Source: Verrucomicrobiia bacterium (GTDB lineage Bacteria > Verrucomicrobiota > Verrucomicrobiia > JADLBR01). From it: a stretch of 64,000 bases of DNA. The position numbers and the translations under genes were made by a program. The DNA is taken from the NCBI GenBank assembly GCA_020847615.1, contig JADLBR010000223.1, forward strand, positions 1-64,000. Direction: 5' to 3'. Position 1 is the first letter of the stretch. Each line of letters opens with the position of its first letter. Below are positions 43,237 to 52,547 of this stretch, in pieces. Below the pieces are notes generated by a model. The model saw only the letters and a program-made list of their open reading frames with translations, ran no database searches and had not been told where the DNA came from.

Positions 43237-45513
43237 TCACCTGTTGGGAGATCGCGTTGAATCGACCCGCTCCGGGCGCCGCAGGGCATCGCGGGTGGCC
43301 TTCTTCAACGCGAGCAGCAGGCGATAGAACTCGTCCGGGATGAGCCCATTCTCCGTCGGCGGCACGTCCCACGTGATGACGCCATCGCGATCATTGACGT
43401 ACCTCGTGTAGGCCAGGAGCATGTCTTCGCCGAAGCGCGGATTGCCGCGGCCCCAGTAGTCGCCCAGGAAGGTGAGGAGATGGTACTGCGCGCCGTCGAC
43501 TATTCCGCCGACCGGCTTGGCCCAATGGCCCGCATTCACCGCGACCGGAAACGCGTCGGCGACCTCGCCGGCGGTGTAGTCCTCGCAGGGCGCGTGCTTG
43601 ACGACCGGGACCTTGACGCCCGGGTTGAAGCAGACGATCGCATCGCGGTTTCCGGCCCTCATGGCATCGGCGAAGCTCCCGAAGTTTGGCGGGTCCTTGT
43701 GGCGGTACATGGCGTCCGCGTTGTAGGCGCCGTCGATCCACCAGCCGGACACGTCCTTGCCCCATCGCGTGGACCACTCGCGGATCACCGCCTCCCAGCT
43801 GCGCTGAAAATCGGTCAGCCGCTCATCGACGCCGGGCTGCGGCGTGAAACTGTCGGGCCTGAAGCCCGCCCGTTTGGGGTCCCACGGCGGGGTGCAGCGC
43901 AATCGTTCGATCGCCTGCCGGTCGTGCGCCGGTGCCATCGAGGTGAAATATACGAGCGTCGGGATCCCGCGCGCCTTGAGCGCCGCCGCAATGTCGGCGA
44001 CCAGGTCGCGCCGCGAGCAGCGGCTCGGCGCGTGCCCCACGAGCCGGTCGTAGGTCGCGTTGGGCGACAGGTAGAAGCCGCTGTTCTGGCCAAGCGTGAT
44101 GCAAAAATATCCGGCGCGCACGGCCTCCAGCTGTCGGGCCAACCCTTCCACATCGAAGGCATCGATCCGCCGGTTCCATTGCTCCGAGTCCATGCCGGAC
44201 GTCTCCTTGGATGACGCGGGCGAGGCCAGATAGTGGAAGAAGACGCCCCACTTCGCGTCCCGGAACCAGGCCGCCCTGTGGGCCGGAGGCGGTTGGACCT
44301 CGGCTGGTCGGTCGGGCTGGAGGGCGGCGATGTCTCGACCGTTCAGCAGCCAGCTCAGGTTGAACGAGACCACCCGCACGGCCTCGTAGCAGTCGCTCGG
44401 CCCACCCTCGAAGATCAGGAAGATCTTCCCCTGGCTGGGGGTTCCCGTCCGTCCGACGCCGAGGTTGGAATAGGCGCTGGGGCCTTCGTAGACCAGGCGC
44501 TTGACCGGCCAGGTGCGCCCGCCGTCGAGGCTGGCCCAGACGGTGATTTTCTCGCGTCCCTTGCTGGTGGAGGCGCCGACCTTCGACGGCATTTCACCCG
44601 CGTCGGTGTCGAGGTTGCTGTAGAGGAGAATGTCGCGGCCACCGACGGGAAGGCGGAGCATGCCGCCCATGCATCCGTAGGAAGTGCCGCGGGCGCCATC
44701 GGGCAGGTCGGGGCTCTCGGAGGGATGGATCCACAGGTCGCCGCCGTCGTGGCTCCAGGCGAAATATCGGTTGCTCCGGCTCATGTGCTCGCGCGAATTG
44801 TAGAGGATGCTGCCGTCGGACAGCTCGGCCAGGGTCGCCTCGCCGGTGCCCAACACGGGGAACGGCTTGCTCGTTTGCCACGTCGCGCCGCCATCGTCGC
44901 TGTAGACCGCGGTGCTGTAGTGATAGGGGCGCCACGCCACGTCATTTGAGTTCTTCGGCCCCGTGATCCGGGCCGGCATGAGCAACCGACCCTTGCGCTC
45001 CCCAAACGCGAGCGTGATGCCGCACTGCATCGCCTCCACGCCCCCGGCGCCCGGGATCAACCCGAATCCATCGGGGCGCACCTGCACGCCCTCGCGCACC
45101 CAGCTCGCGCCGTGATCGCGGCTCCGGAAGAGCCAGCCCGCGCCCGGGTTGACGTAGAGGATGTCGCCGCCCGTCTCGTCCACGATGCCGTTCCCCCCCT
45201 TGGCATCCGGGGCGATCTCGATGTCGGGATCCCACGTCTTTCCCCCATCGCGGCTGCGCCGACACTTGCCTCCGCCGGGGGACTGGAACGCCACCACCGT
45301 GCCGTCCCTCGCAGTCAGGATCCCGCCCCAGCCGCCGCGGCCCTTCCACAACTGCTGCATGGGCACGAGAACGGGTTCTCCCAAGAACTCTTCCAAGCGG
45401 GAGGCCACGGCGTGGCCGCCGTCCAAGGGCGGGCCTTGCGGTTCGGTGGCTCCCGGCGCGGCAACGGCCGAGAGCCACAGGACGGTGAGGGATGGCACAA
45501 TCGAGTCTTTCAT
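43237..45513 (-). CDS. Sialidase-fold (GH33-like) plus GH29-like fusion
   Basis: 758 residues with a Sec signal (residues 1-22). About 45-385: six-bladed sialidase propeller with five Asp-boxes (SRDGGKTWD, SRDHGASW, SDDGGATW, SHDGGDLW, SLDGGRTW) and a YEAVRVVSFNLSWLLNG ending. About 415-740: GH29-like TIM barrel (WFRDAKWGVFFHYLASP; LGQNSGFYLSPN; SGWWIDGAYNADAM with the Asp as candidate nucleophile). Sialidase-fold enzymes of GH33 cleave sialic acids, Kdn, Kdo or the plant sugar Dha, so the ligand is open. The fusion implies that a ulosonic acid and a fucose-like residue are removed together. Gene start has no strong ribosome site. Confidence 0.82.
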   Translation of the reverse strand: MKDSIVPSLTVLWLSAVAAPGATEPQGPPLDGGHAVASRLEEFLGEPVLVPMQQLWKGRGGWGGILTARDGTVVAFQSPGGGKCRRSRDGGKTWDPDIEIAPDAKGGNGIVDETGGDILYVNPGAGWLFRSRDHGASWVREGVQVRPDGFGLIPGAGGVEAMQCGITLAFGERKGRLLMPARITGPKNSNDVAWRPYHYSTAVYSDDGGATWQTSKPFPVLGTGEATLAELSDGSILYNSREHMSRSNRYFAWSHDGGDLWIHPSESPDLPDGARGTSYGCMGGMLRLPVGGRDILLYSNLDTDAGEMPSKVGASTSKGREKITVWASLDGGRTWPVKRLVYEGPSAYSNLGVGRTGTPSQGKIFLIFEGGPSDCYEAVRVVSFNLSWLLNGRDIAALQPDRPAEVQPPPAHRAAWFRDAKWGVFFHYLASPASSKETSGMDSEQWNRRIDAFDVEGLARQLEAVRAGYFCITLGQNSGFYLSPNATYDRLVGHAPSRCSRRDLVADIAAALKARGIPTLVYFTSMAPAHDRQAIERLRCTPPWDPKRAGFRPDSFTPQPGVDERLTDFQRSWEAVIREWSTRWGKDVSGWWIDGAYNADAMYRHKDPPNFGSFADAMRAGNRDAIVCFNPGVKVPVVKHAPCEDYTAGEVADAFPVAVNAGHWAKPVGGIVDGAQYHLLTFLGDYWGRGNPRFGEDMLLAYTRYVNDRDGVITWDVPPTENGLIPDEFYRLLLALKKATRDALRRPERVDSTRSPNR

Positions 45514-45589
45514 AGGGTGCCCAATCTATACGCAAAAACCGCGCGCGATGGAACCGCCGCTGTTGCTTGTGGGGCGCCCATCCCCCGGT

Positions 45590-45657
45590 GCCGTCTCACA
45601 AAGACGGCCTACAATATCGCCGCGACCGCCCACGCCGCCGCCTGACACAGGCGGCGG
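45590..45657. repeat. Two intergenic hairpins
   Basis: GCCGTCT-CACAA-AGACGGC (45590-45608) and CCGCCGCCTG-ACA-CAGGCGGCGG (45635-45657) are perfect stems of 7 and 10 bp in the 184-bp gap between the sialidase start and the BatD-type gene stop. They may be REP-like repeats or a terminator for the Bat operon; no T-run follows, so the repeat reading is preferred. Confidence 0.5.
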
Positions 45658-45697
45658 ACTGTCGCTGGCGACGCTCGATTCGATCCGGGACGCGGGC

Positions 45698-48175
45698 TCA
45701 CTCGACCTTCATGCAGTCCGATTCGCGCAGCCAGCCCTCCGAGGCATCGGGCAACCGGGCGCGCACCCAACCCTGGCGGGTCTCCAGCCACGAGAACTCG
45801 GTGGCCTCGTGCAGCGGTTGCTGGAAGGCGGGATCGTACGCGTAACCCGGACCCAGCCGCGCGACACTGTTCTGGACAACCACGCCCTCGGCGGGCCGAA
45901 AGCCGGATTGGACCAGCGAGAGCAGCGGCACGAGTACAGCGGCCCCCAGCGCGGCCCAGATGGTGCGCCGGATGCGCCACCCCGCCAGTTGCGCGCCCAG
46001 GAAGAAAGTCCAGGCGATCAGGTAGGCCACCACAAACAGACCGGCGCGCAGCACGGCCGACCCAGAGCAAAATTGCAACCAGAAGGACGCGGCCCTCCCG
46101 GGGGCAGTGGCGGGCGCCGGGAAGGCGTCGGCGCGGTTGGCGCGCAGAAAGGCGATGCTCTCGCGCAGTTGGCGGTCGAAGGGCCAGCGCCGTTCCGCCG
46201 CGCGGTAGCTGACCAGCGCCCGCCCGCTCTCGCCCGCAAAGAACCAGCTGTTGCCCGCGTTCAGGAGGCGCCCCGCGGACTCAAAGCGGAGGGCCGCCTC
46301 TACGAAAAGCGCCTGCGCCTCGTCGGGCCGCTCCCCGCGCATCTCGATGGCGCGGGCGAAGAGCGCGTCGGGCGTCTCCTCCGCGGCGGCGCGTCCGGGG
46401 GCCGGCGCCAGCAGCCCAGTCGCCAGGAACAGGAGCGGGAGGGTGGCCCGCTGGAGCCGACGCACCAGATCGCGGATCGAGCGGGACGACGGCGCCGGGC
46501 GCTTCCCGTACTCCGCGGCATCTCTTTCCTCAAAGCGGCGCCGGGTCTCTTCGATGAGCCCCGGTTCCACCCGCCTGGCCCGCAGCGCCTCGGCGGCCGT
46601 CTCCGCGGTCAACGCCTCGGCGCAGAGTCCCAGCCGGTCCGCGAGATAATGCCTCCAGGCCACTTCCTCGTCGCTTCTCGCCGCCTGGCGGAACCGCCGC
46701 CACGCTCCCGTGGCCCGCGCATAGACCGGATCCCGGCGGCAGCGCTCCCACCGGCGCGCCAGGGGGCGCAGCGCGAGCCAGAGCAACGGCGGCAAAGGCA
46801 CGATCGCCCACCAGTGACGTCCAAGAAACTCCAACAAGCTGAGGATTGCCATCATCGTCTGCGCGCCGGGTCGGTTCTGTCGGACGCCATCCAACGGGAT
46901 CGGCGGCTCGGAGTCCAGCCGGGGCGCGACGGCCTGCGCGCCAAGGCCGGGGTCCGGCTTGACCACGACCGGGATGGGCGCGCTCCGCATCGTCTGGTAC
47001 TCGCCGGCGAGGGGATTGAACTTCTGGATCACGATGGCCGGGATGCGCGCGATTCCGGGGCGCAACGGGCGCAGTGCGTGGGTGAACGACCGGGTGCTGT
47101 CCGTGATCGTTTCCCGTATGGGTTCCGCCGAGATCCGGAACTCGGGTCGCAGGCTATCGAACGCGGCCGCCGGCAAGCCGGTGATATGCCGCGCGAAATC
47201 CATGCCCTCCAGATGCACGGTGAACAGCGCGGGCTGGCCCACCACGAGGTTGGTGGGCGCAACGGACGCGCGCACCTCGCACGGCCCGACAATGTCGGCG
47301 AAGTCGGCGCGGCGCCCGGCTTCCCCAAGCGCCCTGACGGCGATCTCGGGGACGGGCGCGGTCAGATAGACCCGCTCGTGGGACTCGCCCTCATCGGGCG
47401 CCACGAAGAACTGGTTATAGAAGTGTTCCGGGGGCTCGTCGGTCGGCGCCTCTCCCTCCAGCAGAGCGCACGCGAGCCGCGCGCGGTGCGCGCGCAACAC
47501 GCACGCTTCGCCCGGCACCAGCCTGTAGCTAAACGCGAGGAACCGACGCCCATCGGGCGCGATGCCCTTCCGCGCGACCACGCGCTGGTTGTTCACGGGC
47601 AACCCGATCCGTCCCCCGCCCGGCCCGGGCGGATCGAGCGGGAAGATGCGGCACCGCGCATCCGCGAGAATCGGTATCTCGAAGAGGAGCTGTTTGCATC
47701 GGGCAAACGGCACGGCGCTGGTCCATGTCACCGTGACGGTGGCGGGTTGACCCACCCGCAACGCCGTCGGCTCGACGGTGACCTCCAGGCCCATCTCCGC
47801 CGCGGGGCGTGGCGCCCTGACCCGCAACCGCAACGGGGACGTGGATGCCGACTCGCCCCCCGCTCGCACCGCGAAGGGCGGCAGCGTGAGGACGCCATCG
47901 CGCTCGGCGATCAGCGCAATCTGGAAGGCGTGCTTCCGCCTGGCCGGGTCGGGGGGCATGCGGCGCATGGAGACCACGGAAAGGCCGGGCACGGCCGGCA
48001 AGTCTGGCGTCTCGGGTGGGGCGTCGCTTTCGACTTCGAGCCGGAGCGCAAAGGGCTCGTGGATGAATCGGGTGGCGGCATCCGGGGCAAGATGAACGGC
48101 GATTTCCGCGCGCGCGGTGGGCACCGATAGGAGCAGGGCCACGACCCGCAGCGGGATGGCGCGACCCGCATTCAC
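45698..48175 (-). CDS. batD: BatD-BatE-like fusion protein
   Basis: 825 residues from a GTG at 48175 that overlaps the BatB stop (GTGA). Residues 1-23 are a signal. About 25-440: BatD 'oxygen tolerance' beta-sandwiches (VHLAPDAATRFIHEPFALRL; VGQPATVTVTWTS; VGQPALFTVHLEGMDFARHI). About 455-475 is a membrane helix (HWWAIVPLPPLLWLAL), then a helical cytoplasmic part. A second hydrophobic segment (about 585-605) leads into a TPR-like region (ALFVEAALRFESAGRLLNAG) and, after another helix, an SH3-like end (LETRQGWVRARLPDASEGWL). TPR plus SH3 is the arrangement of BatE, so the two genes appear fused. Bat proteins act at the cell envelope with MoxR ATPases; their precise role is not settled. Confidence 0.85.
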   Translation of the reverse strand: MNAGRAIPLRVVALLLSVPTARAEIAVHLAPDAATRFIHEPFALRLEVESDAPPETPDLPAVPGLSVVSMRRMPPDPARRKHAFQIALIAERDGVLTLPPFAVRAGGESASTSPLRLRVRAPRPAAEMGLEVTVEPTALRVGQPATVTVTWTSAVPFARCKQLLFEIPILADARCRIFPLDPPGPGGGRIGLPVNNQRVVARKGIAPDGRRFLAFSYRLVPGEACVLRAHRARLACALLEGEAPTDEPPEHFYNQFFVAPDEGESHERVYLTAPVPEIAVRALGEAGRRADFADIVGPCEVRASVAPTNLVVGQPALFTVHLEGMDFARHITGLPAAAFDSLRPEFRISAEPIRETITDSTRSFTHALRPLRPGIARIPAIVIQKFNPLAGEYQTMRSAPIPVVVKPDPGLGAQAVAPRLDSEPPIPLDGVRQNRPGAQTMMAILSLLEFLGRHWWAIVPLPPLLWLALRPLARRWERCRRDPVYARATGAWRRFRQAARSDEEVAWRHYLADRLGLCAEALTAETAAEALRARRVEPGLIEETRRRFEERDAAEYGKRPAPSSRSIRDLVRRLQRATLPLLFLATGLLAPAPGRAAAEETPDALFARAIEMRGERPDEAQALFVEAALRFESAGRLLNAGNSWFFAGESGRALVSYRAAERRWPFDRQLRESIAFLRANRADAFPAPATAPGRAASFWLQFCSGSAVLRAGLFVVAYLIAWTFFLGAQLAGWRIRRTIWAALGAAVLVPLLSLVQSGFRPAEGVVVQNSVARLGPGYAYDPAFQQPLHEATEFSWLETRQGWVRARLPDASEGWLRESDCMKVE

Positions 48176-50229
48176 CAGTTCTTCTCCACCCTGGCGCCCG
48201 CGCGGGCCGCCTTCTGCCTGGCGCGTTTCTGCTGGTTGGCCGCCTCTTCGGCCATGACCTCCGCGGACGTCAGATTCGGGATTGGCAGCGACCGCAGCTC
48301 CAGCGCGGCCCTGAAGTCACCGGCCGACACGGGCTTGGGCGCTACGGCCGCGCCTTCGAAATCGGTTCCATCCATGTCCTCGTCGTAGCCGCTGTCGCCC
48401 ATGGGGGGCATGGCGCTGTTGTCCTTTTTTTCGGACGGCGGTTGCTGGCCGCGGAGCACCTCGGCCGCCTGCTGCATCCGCCCGGCCGCGACATGGAGCG
48501 CGGAGTTCGCCTGTGGCCACCGGATGGATTCGGGGGCCAGGCTGGCCAGTGCTTGGCCCTGCGCGGCCACGGCCTCCGACAACAAGTCCGCGGCGGGATC
48601 CAGCTCTGTGGCGTGGGGTCTGCCGGAGTCGCCGTAGGCGCGCGCGAGCAACTCGCGGAGCGTCTTCTGCTGCGACGCGACCTCCTCCAAAAGCCCGGCG
48701 GTTCCTTCTTGCACATGCCGTTGCTCCTTGGCGGTGGCCGAGGCCAGGCGGCGGTCGCTGTTGCGCCGGCCTACATCCGTGTCTTGATACTCGATCTCGT
48801 TAACGCTGGCGCCGCTCTCGCTCAGGTCTGCGCTGGGCGGGGCGACGCGGTGCCCGAGCCATCGCGCGCTCTGCTGGGCGAGTCGGGCCTGGCTCACGGC
48901 GAGGCCCTCGAGTTGCCCGATGATCTCGCCAAGTTGAGCGCCCCGTTTCCCCTCGGCCACGCGGTGCTTCTCGATCTCGACGTCCAACTCCTCCAGTTGT
49001 CGGGTGATGGCCGTGATCTGGCGGGCGGCCCCTGCGTCGCCGGGCCGCAGCAGCGCGGCGCGCAGGAATTGCTCGCGCGCGTCGAGCAGCAGCGACCGGG
49101 CGCCCGGGGGATCGATGGCCGTCTGCTCCCGCGCGAATTGGAGCAACTCGCCGCCCCGCTTGAACTTCTCTTGGTGGAGAACCTCGGCGGCGTCCTCCGC
49201 CTGTCGCGCGCAACCGTGCAACAACAGGGCGAGCGCGGCCCACCGACGAATCCCCGAAAGGGCAGGCGACGACGATGCGATCCACAGCCCCACCGCCAAG
49301 CCCAGAAGATACGGGTACCCCTCCGAGTAGCGCATGTGCCGCACCTCGCCCACGACGGCGTCCCCGGACGCCCCGGAGATCATCTGACGATAGAGCGGCA
49401 CCAGATCGAAGGGACGGGTCCGGGCGGGATAATAGGTCACGCCCGGACACGCTTCGGCCAATCCCGCGAGGGTCCCTTCCTGGAGGCGCGAGACCACCTC
49501 GGCACCCCCGTGCCACATCCACTGATTCGTGCCCGACTGGTCCGGCACGCGCGCGCCTTGCGCGGGATCGCCCAATCCGATGATCAGGGTGCGCGCACCC
49601 GATTTCTTCAGGATCCCGGCGGCCGCGCCCATGTCGCTCAGGTGATCCTCGCCGTCGGTGAAAACGACGATATCCCGCCCACCGCCCGACGCGTCGCTCA
49701 ACACGGTGCCCACGGCCTTCTCGAATGCCGCCTGCAACGAGGTGCTGCCCACATCCATGTCCGACGGGTCGGCGCGCTCCAGCATGTACCGCACAAACCC
49801 GTGGTCCGACGTCAGCGGGACGCGGACCGATGCCGATCCCGCGAACGTGATCAGCGCGATCCGCTGCCCGGCCCATGACGGCAGCGCCTCGTGGATGGCG
49901 ATCCGGGCGGCCTCCAGCCGGCTCGGAAAGACGTCGGCCGCCAACATGCTCCGCGAGACGTCCAGGGCGATGACGACATCGCGCCCCCTCCGTCCCGTCT
50001 CGTGGGGACGCGGATCCCACTGTGGCCGGGCGAGCGCAAATACGATGCAGGCCAGCGCCGCCAGGGCCAGACAATCGCGGCCGCCCAACCCGAGCCGCGG
50101 GGTTTCGGGGACGTCCCCCTTCAGCTGGCACGCCGCCTGGAACTGTAACCGGCGCGCGCGCGCCATGAGCCATCCGGCCACGGCGACCGCCGCCAGCAAG
50201 AGCAACATCCACGGCGAGCCAAGGATCAC
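48172..50229 (-). CDS. batB: BatB-like VWA protein with BatC-like C-terminal extension
   Basis: 685 residues from a GTG at 50229, which has GGAGG seven bases upstream and overlaps the BatA stop (GTGA). Two N-terminal membrane helices flank a linker; about 80-290 is a von Willebrand A domain with metal site VIALDVSRSMLA (DxSxS) and VVFTDGEDHL. A third helix follows near 325-345 (YPYLLGLAVGLWIASSS). Then ALALLLHGCARQ looks like a buried lipoprotein signal, after which come about 300 residues of Gln/Ala/Glu-rich helix and an acidic tail (DSGYDEDMDGTDF). This suggests BatB fused to a former lipoprotein or BatC gene. It probably works as a membrane scaffold with BatA and MoxR. Confidence 0.85.
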   Translation of the reverse strand: MILGSPWMLLLLAAVAVAGWLMARARRLQFQAACQLKGDVPETPRLGLGGRDCLALAALACIVFALARPQWDPRPHETGRRGRDVVIALDVSRSMLAADVFPSRLEAARIAIHEALPSWAGQRIALITFAGSASVRVPLTSDHGFVRYMLERADPSDMDVGSTSLQAAFEKAVGTVLSDASGGGRDIVVFTDGEDHLSDMGAAAGILKKSGARTLIIGLGDPAQGARVPDQSGTNQWMWHGGAEVVSRLQEGTLAGLAEACPGVTYYPARTRPFDLVPLYRQMISGASGDAVVGEVRHMRYSEGYPYLLGLAVGLWIASSSPALSGIRRWAALALLLHGCARQAEDAAEVLHQEKFKRGGELLQFAREQTAIDPPGARSLLLDAREQFLRAALLRPGDAGAARQITAITRQLEELDVEIEKHRVAEGKRGAQLGEIIGQLEGLAVSQARLAQQSARWLGHRVAPPSADLSESGASVNEIEYQDTDVGRRNSDRRLASATAKEQRHVQEGTAGLLEEVASQQKTLRELLARAYGDSGRPHATELDPAADLLSEAVAAQGQALASLAPESIRWPQANSALHVAAGRMQQAAEVLRGQQPPSEKKDNSAMPPMGDSGYDEDMDGTDFEGAAVAPKPVSAGDFRAALELRSLPIPNLTSAEVMAEEAANQQKRARQKAARAGARVEKNW

Positions 50230-51266
50230 CGGTGGGCCTCCTCCGCGACCCGCAGCCACGTGCAGCGCAGCGCTCGCTCCGCCAGCAGCGACAGCAGCCC
50301 CGCCAGAGCGAGATACTGGTATAGCGGTCTGATCTCGGTGCGGTATTCGATCGCGCTCTTGATCGCACTCGTCTCCAGTCGATCGATCCCGGCATAGACC
50401 TCCTGCAGCTGGGTCGCGTTGCCCACCTTCCAGTACGCGCCCCCGGTCTCGTCGGCCAACCGGCGCAACAGCTTCTCGGCATCGGTCAGCCCGTCGTCGT
50501 CCGACCCCCGTGCGGCGCCGGAAGCCTGGGCCCCGTCGTCCTTCATGCTGATCGCATAGACGCGGATGCCCCACTTCTTCGCGAGCCCGGCCGCCTCCTC
50601 CGGCAGGTGGAGGCCACAGTTGTTCTCGCCGTCGGTGAGCAGCACGACCACCTTGCTGCGGATCGCCGCGCGGGGCTCGTCCTTCCGGCCTCCAGCAGCA
50701 GCCTGCCACTGGCCCATCTGATCGAGCCGGGCGCAGGCGAGGGCGAGGGCGTCGCCGTAACCGGTGCCATCCTCGTTGGGAAGCTCTTGGACGGCCAGGC
50801 CGCGGACAATCTCGACGAGGGCATCGTGCCCATGCGTGAGCGGGCTGAGGGTGTCCGCGTACCTGGCGAACGCGACCAGGCCGATCAGGTCATCGGGCCG
50901 GTGGCGGATGAACTGCTCGACGACGCGCTTGGCCCCCTCCAGGCGCGACGTGCTCTCCCCGTCTCCCGACGAAAGGCCCTGATCCATGCTGCTCGAAGTA
51001 TCGATGAGGAGCTGGATGGCGACCCCCTGCCGGGTCTCCTCCCCAATCCGTCGCTCGATCTGTGGCCCGGCGCAGGCCACGATCAGCAGCGCGACGGCCG
51101 CCGCGCGCAACGGACCGACCCGGCGCAGCCAACGGAGCCTGCGCGAGGGCGGCACGTCCCGCCACACCGCCAGGCCCGGCACCGCGATCGCGGCAGGGTG
51201 CCGCTCGCGCCACGCGGCGAGCGCGAGCGGCAGCAGGAGCAGGACCCAGGGCAACGCAAACGTCAT
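50226..51266 (-). CDS. batA: BatA-like VWA membrane protein
   Basis: 346 residues from the ATG at 51266, overlapping the previous stop (ATGA). N-terminal helix MTFALPWVLLLLPLALAAW, a short arginine-rich loop, a second helix (RAAAVALLIVACAGPQI), then a von Willebrand A domain (about 85-300) with metal site LLIDTSSSMD, the Thr ligand loop (PNEDGTGYGDALALACARL) and VVVLLTDGENNCG, and a C-terminal helix. The arrangement is BatA. With BatB and BatD it forms the Bat complex and is expected to be a client or partner of the MoxR ATPase encoded four genes upstream. Confidence 0.9.
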   Translation of the reverse strand: MTFALPWVLLLLPLALAAWRERHPAAIAVPGLAVWRDVPPSRRLRWLRRVGPLRAAAVALLIVACAGPQIERRIGEETRQGVAIQLLIDTSSSMDQGLSSGDGESTSRLEGAKRVVEQFIRHRPDDLIGLVAFARYADTLSPLTHGHDALVEIVRGLAVQELPNEDGTGYGDALALACARLDQMGQWQAAAGGRKDEPRAAIRSKVVVLLTDGENNCGLHLPEEAAGLAKKWGIRVYAISMKDDGAQASGAARGSDDDGLTDAEKLLRRLADETGGAYWKVGNATQLQEVYAGIDRLETSAIKSAIEYRTEIRPLYQYLALAGLLSLLAERALRCTWLRVAEEAHR

Positions 51267-51673
51267 GGGCCAATCTCGCCGACGCGAATGGTGATCTCGG
51301 GGAAGAGCGATTTCCGTCCCGCCGTCTCGACGGAGATCGCGTTGACCTTGACGGTCCCCGGCTTGAGCGCCTGCCAAATGACCACCCGCCTATGGAGGAT
51401 GGCGCCCTCCTTCGTCCTCTGCACCGGCGGCTTCTCGATCGCCCGCAGCACGAGCGACGGATGGGCGGGAATGTGCAGGCGGATGGGTGCCGCAGAGTCG
51501 GCCTCGATCGCCAGCTCGAGCCTCATCGGCTCACCCACCACGGCCTGAAACGCGCGGGGCTGGCAACTCAAGCGGATGTTCCCCTCCGCCATCGCCTCCG
51601 CCCCCCCCCACGACGCGAGGGCCGCAATGGCGCACGCGGCGGCTGCCCGCACGGGCCTACCCCCCCGTCTCAT
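51263..51673 (-). CDS. Small secreted BatD-like sandwich protein
   Basis: 136 residues from the ATG at 51673; longer reading belongs to the DUF58 frame overlap. A signal peptide (residues 1-28) precedes one beta-sandwich (LSCQPRAFQAVVGEPMRLEL ... GTVKVNAISVETAG ... EITIRVGEIGP) that resembles a single repeat of BatD. It overlaps the end of the DUF58 gene by 17 bp and the BatA start by 4 bp. In other Bat operons a DUF4381 gene is often found here; this is a different small exported protein in the same slot. Confidence 0.75.
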   Translation of the reverse strand: MRRGGRPVRAAAACAIAALASWGGAEAMAEGNIRLSCQPRAFQAVVGEPMRLELAIEADSAAPIRLHIPAHPSLVLRAIEKPPVQRTKEGAILHRRVVIWQALKPGTVKVNAISVETAGRKSLFPEITIRVGEIGP

Positions 51674-52547
51674 CGGCTGTCCTCCTGAGGCGCCCTCGGA
51701 AGAACCGGGCCAATTCTTCCGCGCAGTCGCCGCGGGTGTCGAGTTCGAGAAGATCGGCGCGCACCGACCCGAACTCCTCGCGCAGCCGGGCGCGCCGGTT
51801 GCCAAACGTGTCCCTGCATGCGTCGCTCCCCGAGGGACCGAGGTCGGCGACCAGCGTCTCGCCGGTCTCCGAGTCGCGGACCGAGGCCAGCCCACAGGGC
51901 GGTGGCTGGCGCTCGGCGGGGTGATTCACGGCGATGCCGACGAGGTCGTGGCGAAAGGCCAGCGCGCCAAGCTGCTCGCGATCGACGTCGAAGAGGAAAT
52001 CCGACAGCAGCAGGACGAGCGCCCTGCGCCTCGCCATGTGCAGGATCGCGTCGAGGGCGGGCGCGGGATCGCTGCCGCGGCCGCGGGGCTCGACGGCCAC
52101 GAGATCCGCCAGCAGGCGCAGCGCGTGCTGCCGGCCTTTCCGGGGCTGGAGGATCTGCTCCACCCGGTCCGACCAGAGAATCATCCCGACCCGGTCGTGG
52201 TTGCGGGTCGCGGAAAGCGTTATGAGCGCGGTCAACTCCTGCATCGCATCCCACTTCGAGCGGCCGGGCCCTGCGATCCGGCAGGAGGCGGAGGTGTCCA
52301 CCGCCAGCCAGACGGCCAGCTCGCGCTCCTCGATGTAGCGCCTCAGGTGCGGGCGGCCCGTGCGGGCGGTCACGTTCCAGTCAATGCACCGCACCTCGTC
52401 GCCGGGGTGGTACGGGCAGATCTCGTCGAAATCCATCCCCCTGCCCTTGAACACGCTCCTGTACTCGCCGGCGAGCAGGTGCTCGACCGGATAGCGGGTG
52501 CGCAGCTGGAGCTGCCGCAGGCGCTGGTCAATGGCGTGCAGCGGCAT
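51657..52547 (-). CDS. DUF58 family protein
   Basis: 296 residues, cytoplasmic. The DUF58 signature is complete: EHLLAGEYRSVFKGRGMDFD, then DEVRCIDWNVTARTGRPHLR, followed by a degenerate VWA-like domain (LAVWLAVDTSASC, LVLLLSDFLFDVDRE). DUF58 proteins are standard partners in MoxR/Bat operons and probably contact the ATPase. The gene overlaps the MoxR gene by 20 bp and the next small gene by 17 bp. The biochemical role of DUF58 is not known. Confidence 0.92.
   Translation of the reverse strand: MPLHAIDQRLRQLQLRTRYPVEHLLAGEYRSVFKGRGMDFDEICPYHPGDEVRCIDWNVTARTGRPHLRRYIEERELAVWLAVDTSASCRIAGPGRSKWDAMQELTALITLSATRNHDRVGMILWSDRVEQILQPRKGRQHALRLLADLVAVEPRGRGSDPAPALDAILHMARRRALVLLLSDFLFDVDREQLGALAFRHDLVGIAVNHPAERQPPPCGLASVRDSETGETLVADLGPSGSDACRDTFGNRRARLREEFGSVRADLLELDTRGDCAEELARFFRGRLRRTADETGG

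Noticed and set aside
43237-45513. Reading the sialidase domain as proof of host mucin feeding
   Set aside because: The GH33 fold also serves Kdn, Kdo and Dha, and the surrounding arabinofuranosidases and rhamnosidase fit plant or algal glycans better.
45161-48130. 989-codon plus-strand frame
   Set aside because: Antisense to the BatD-type gene and the sialidase gene start; Arg/Pro/Gly-rich with no recognisable domain.
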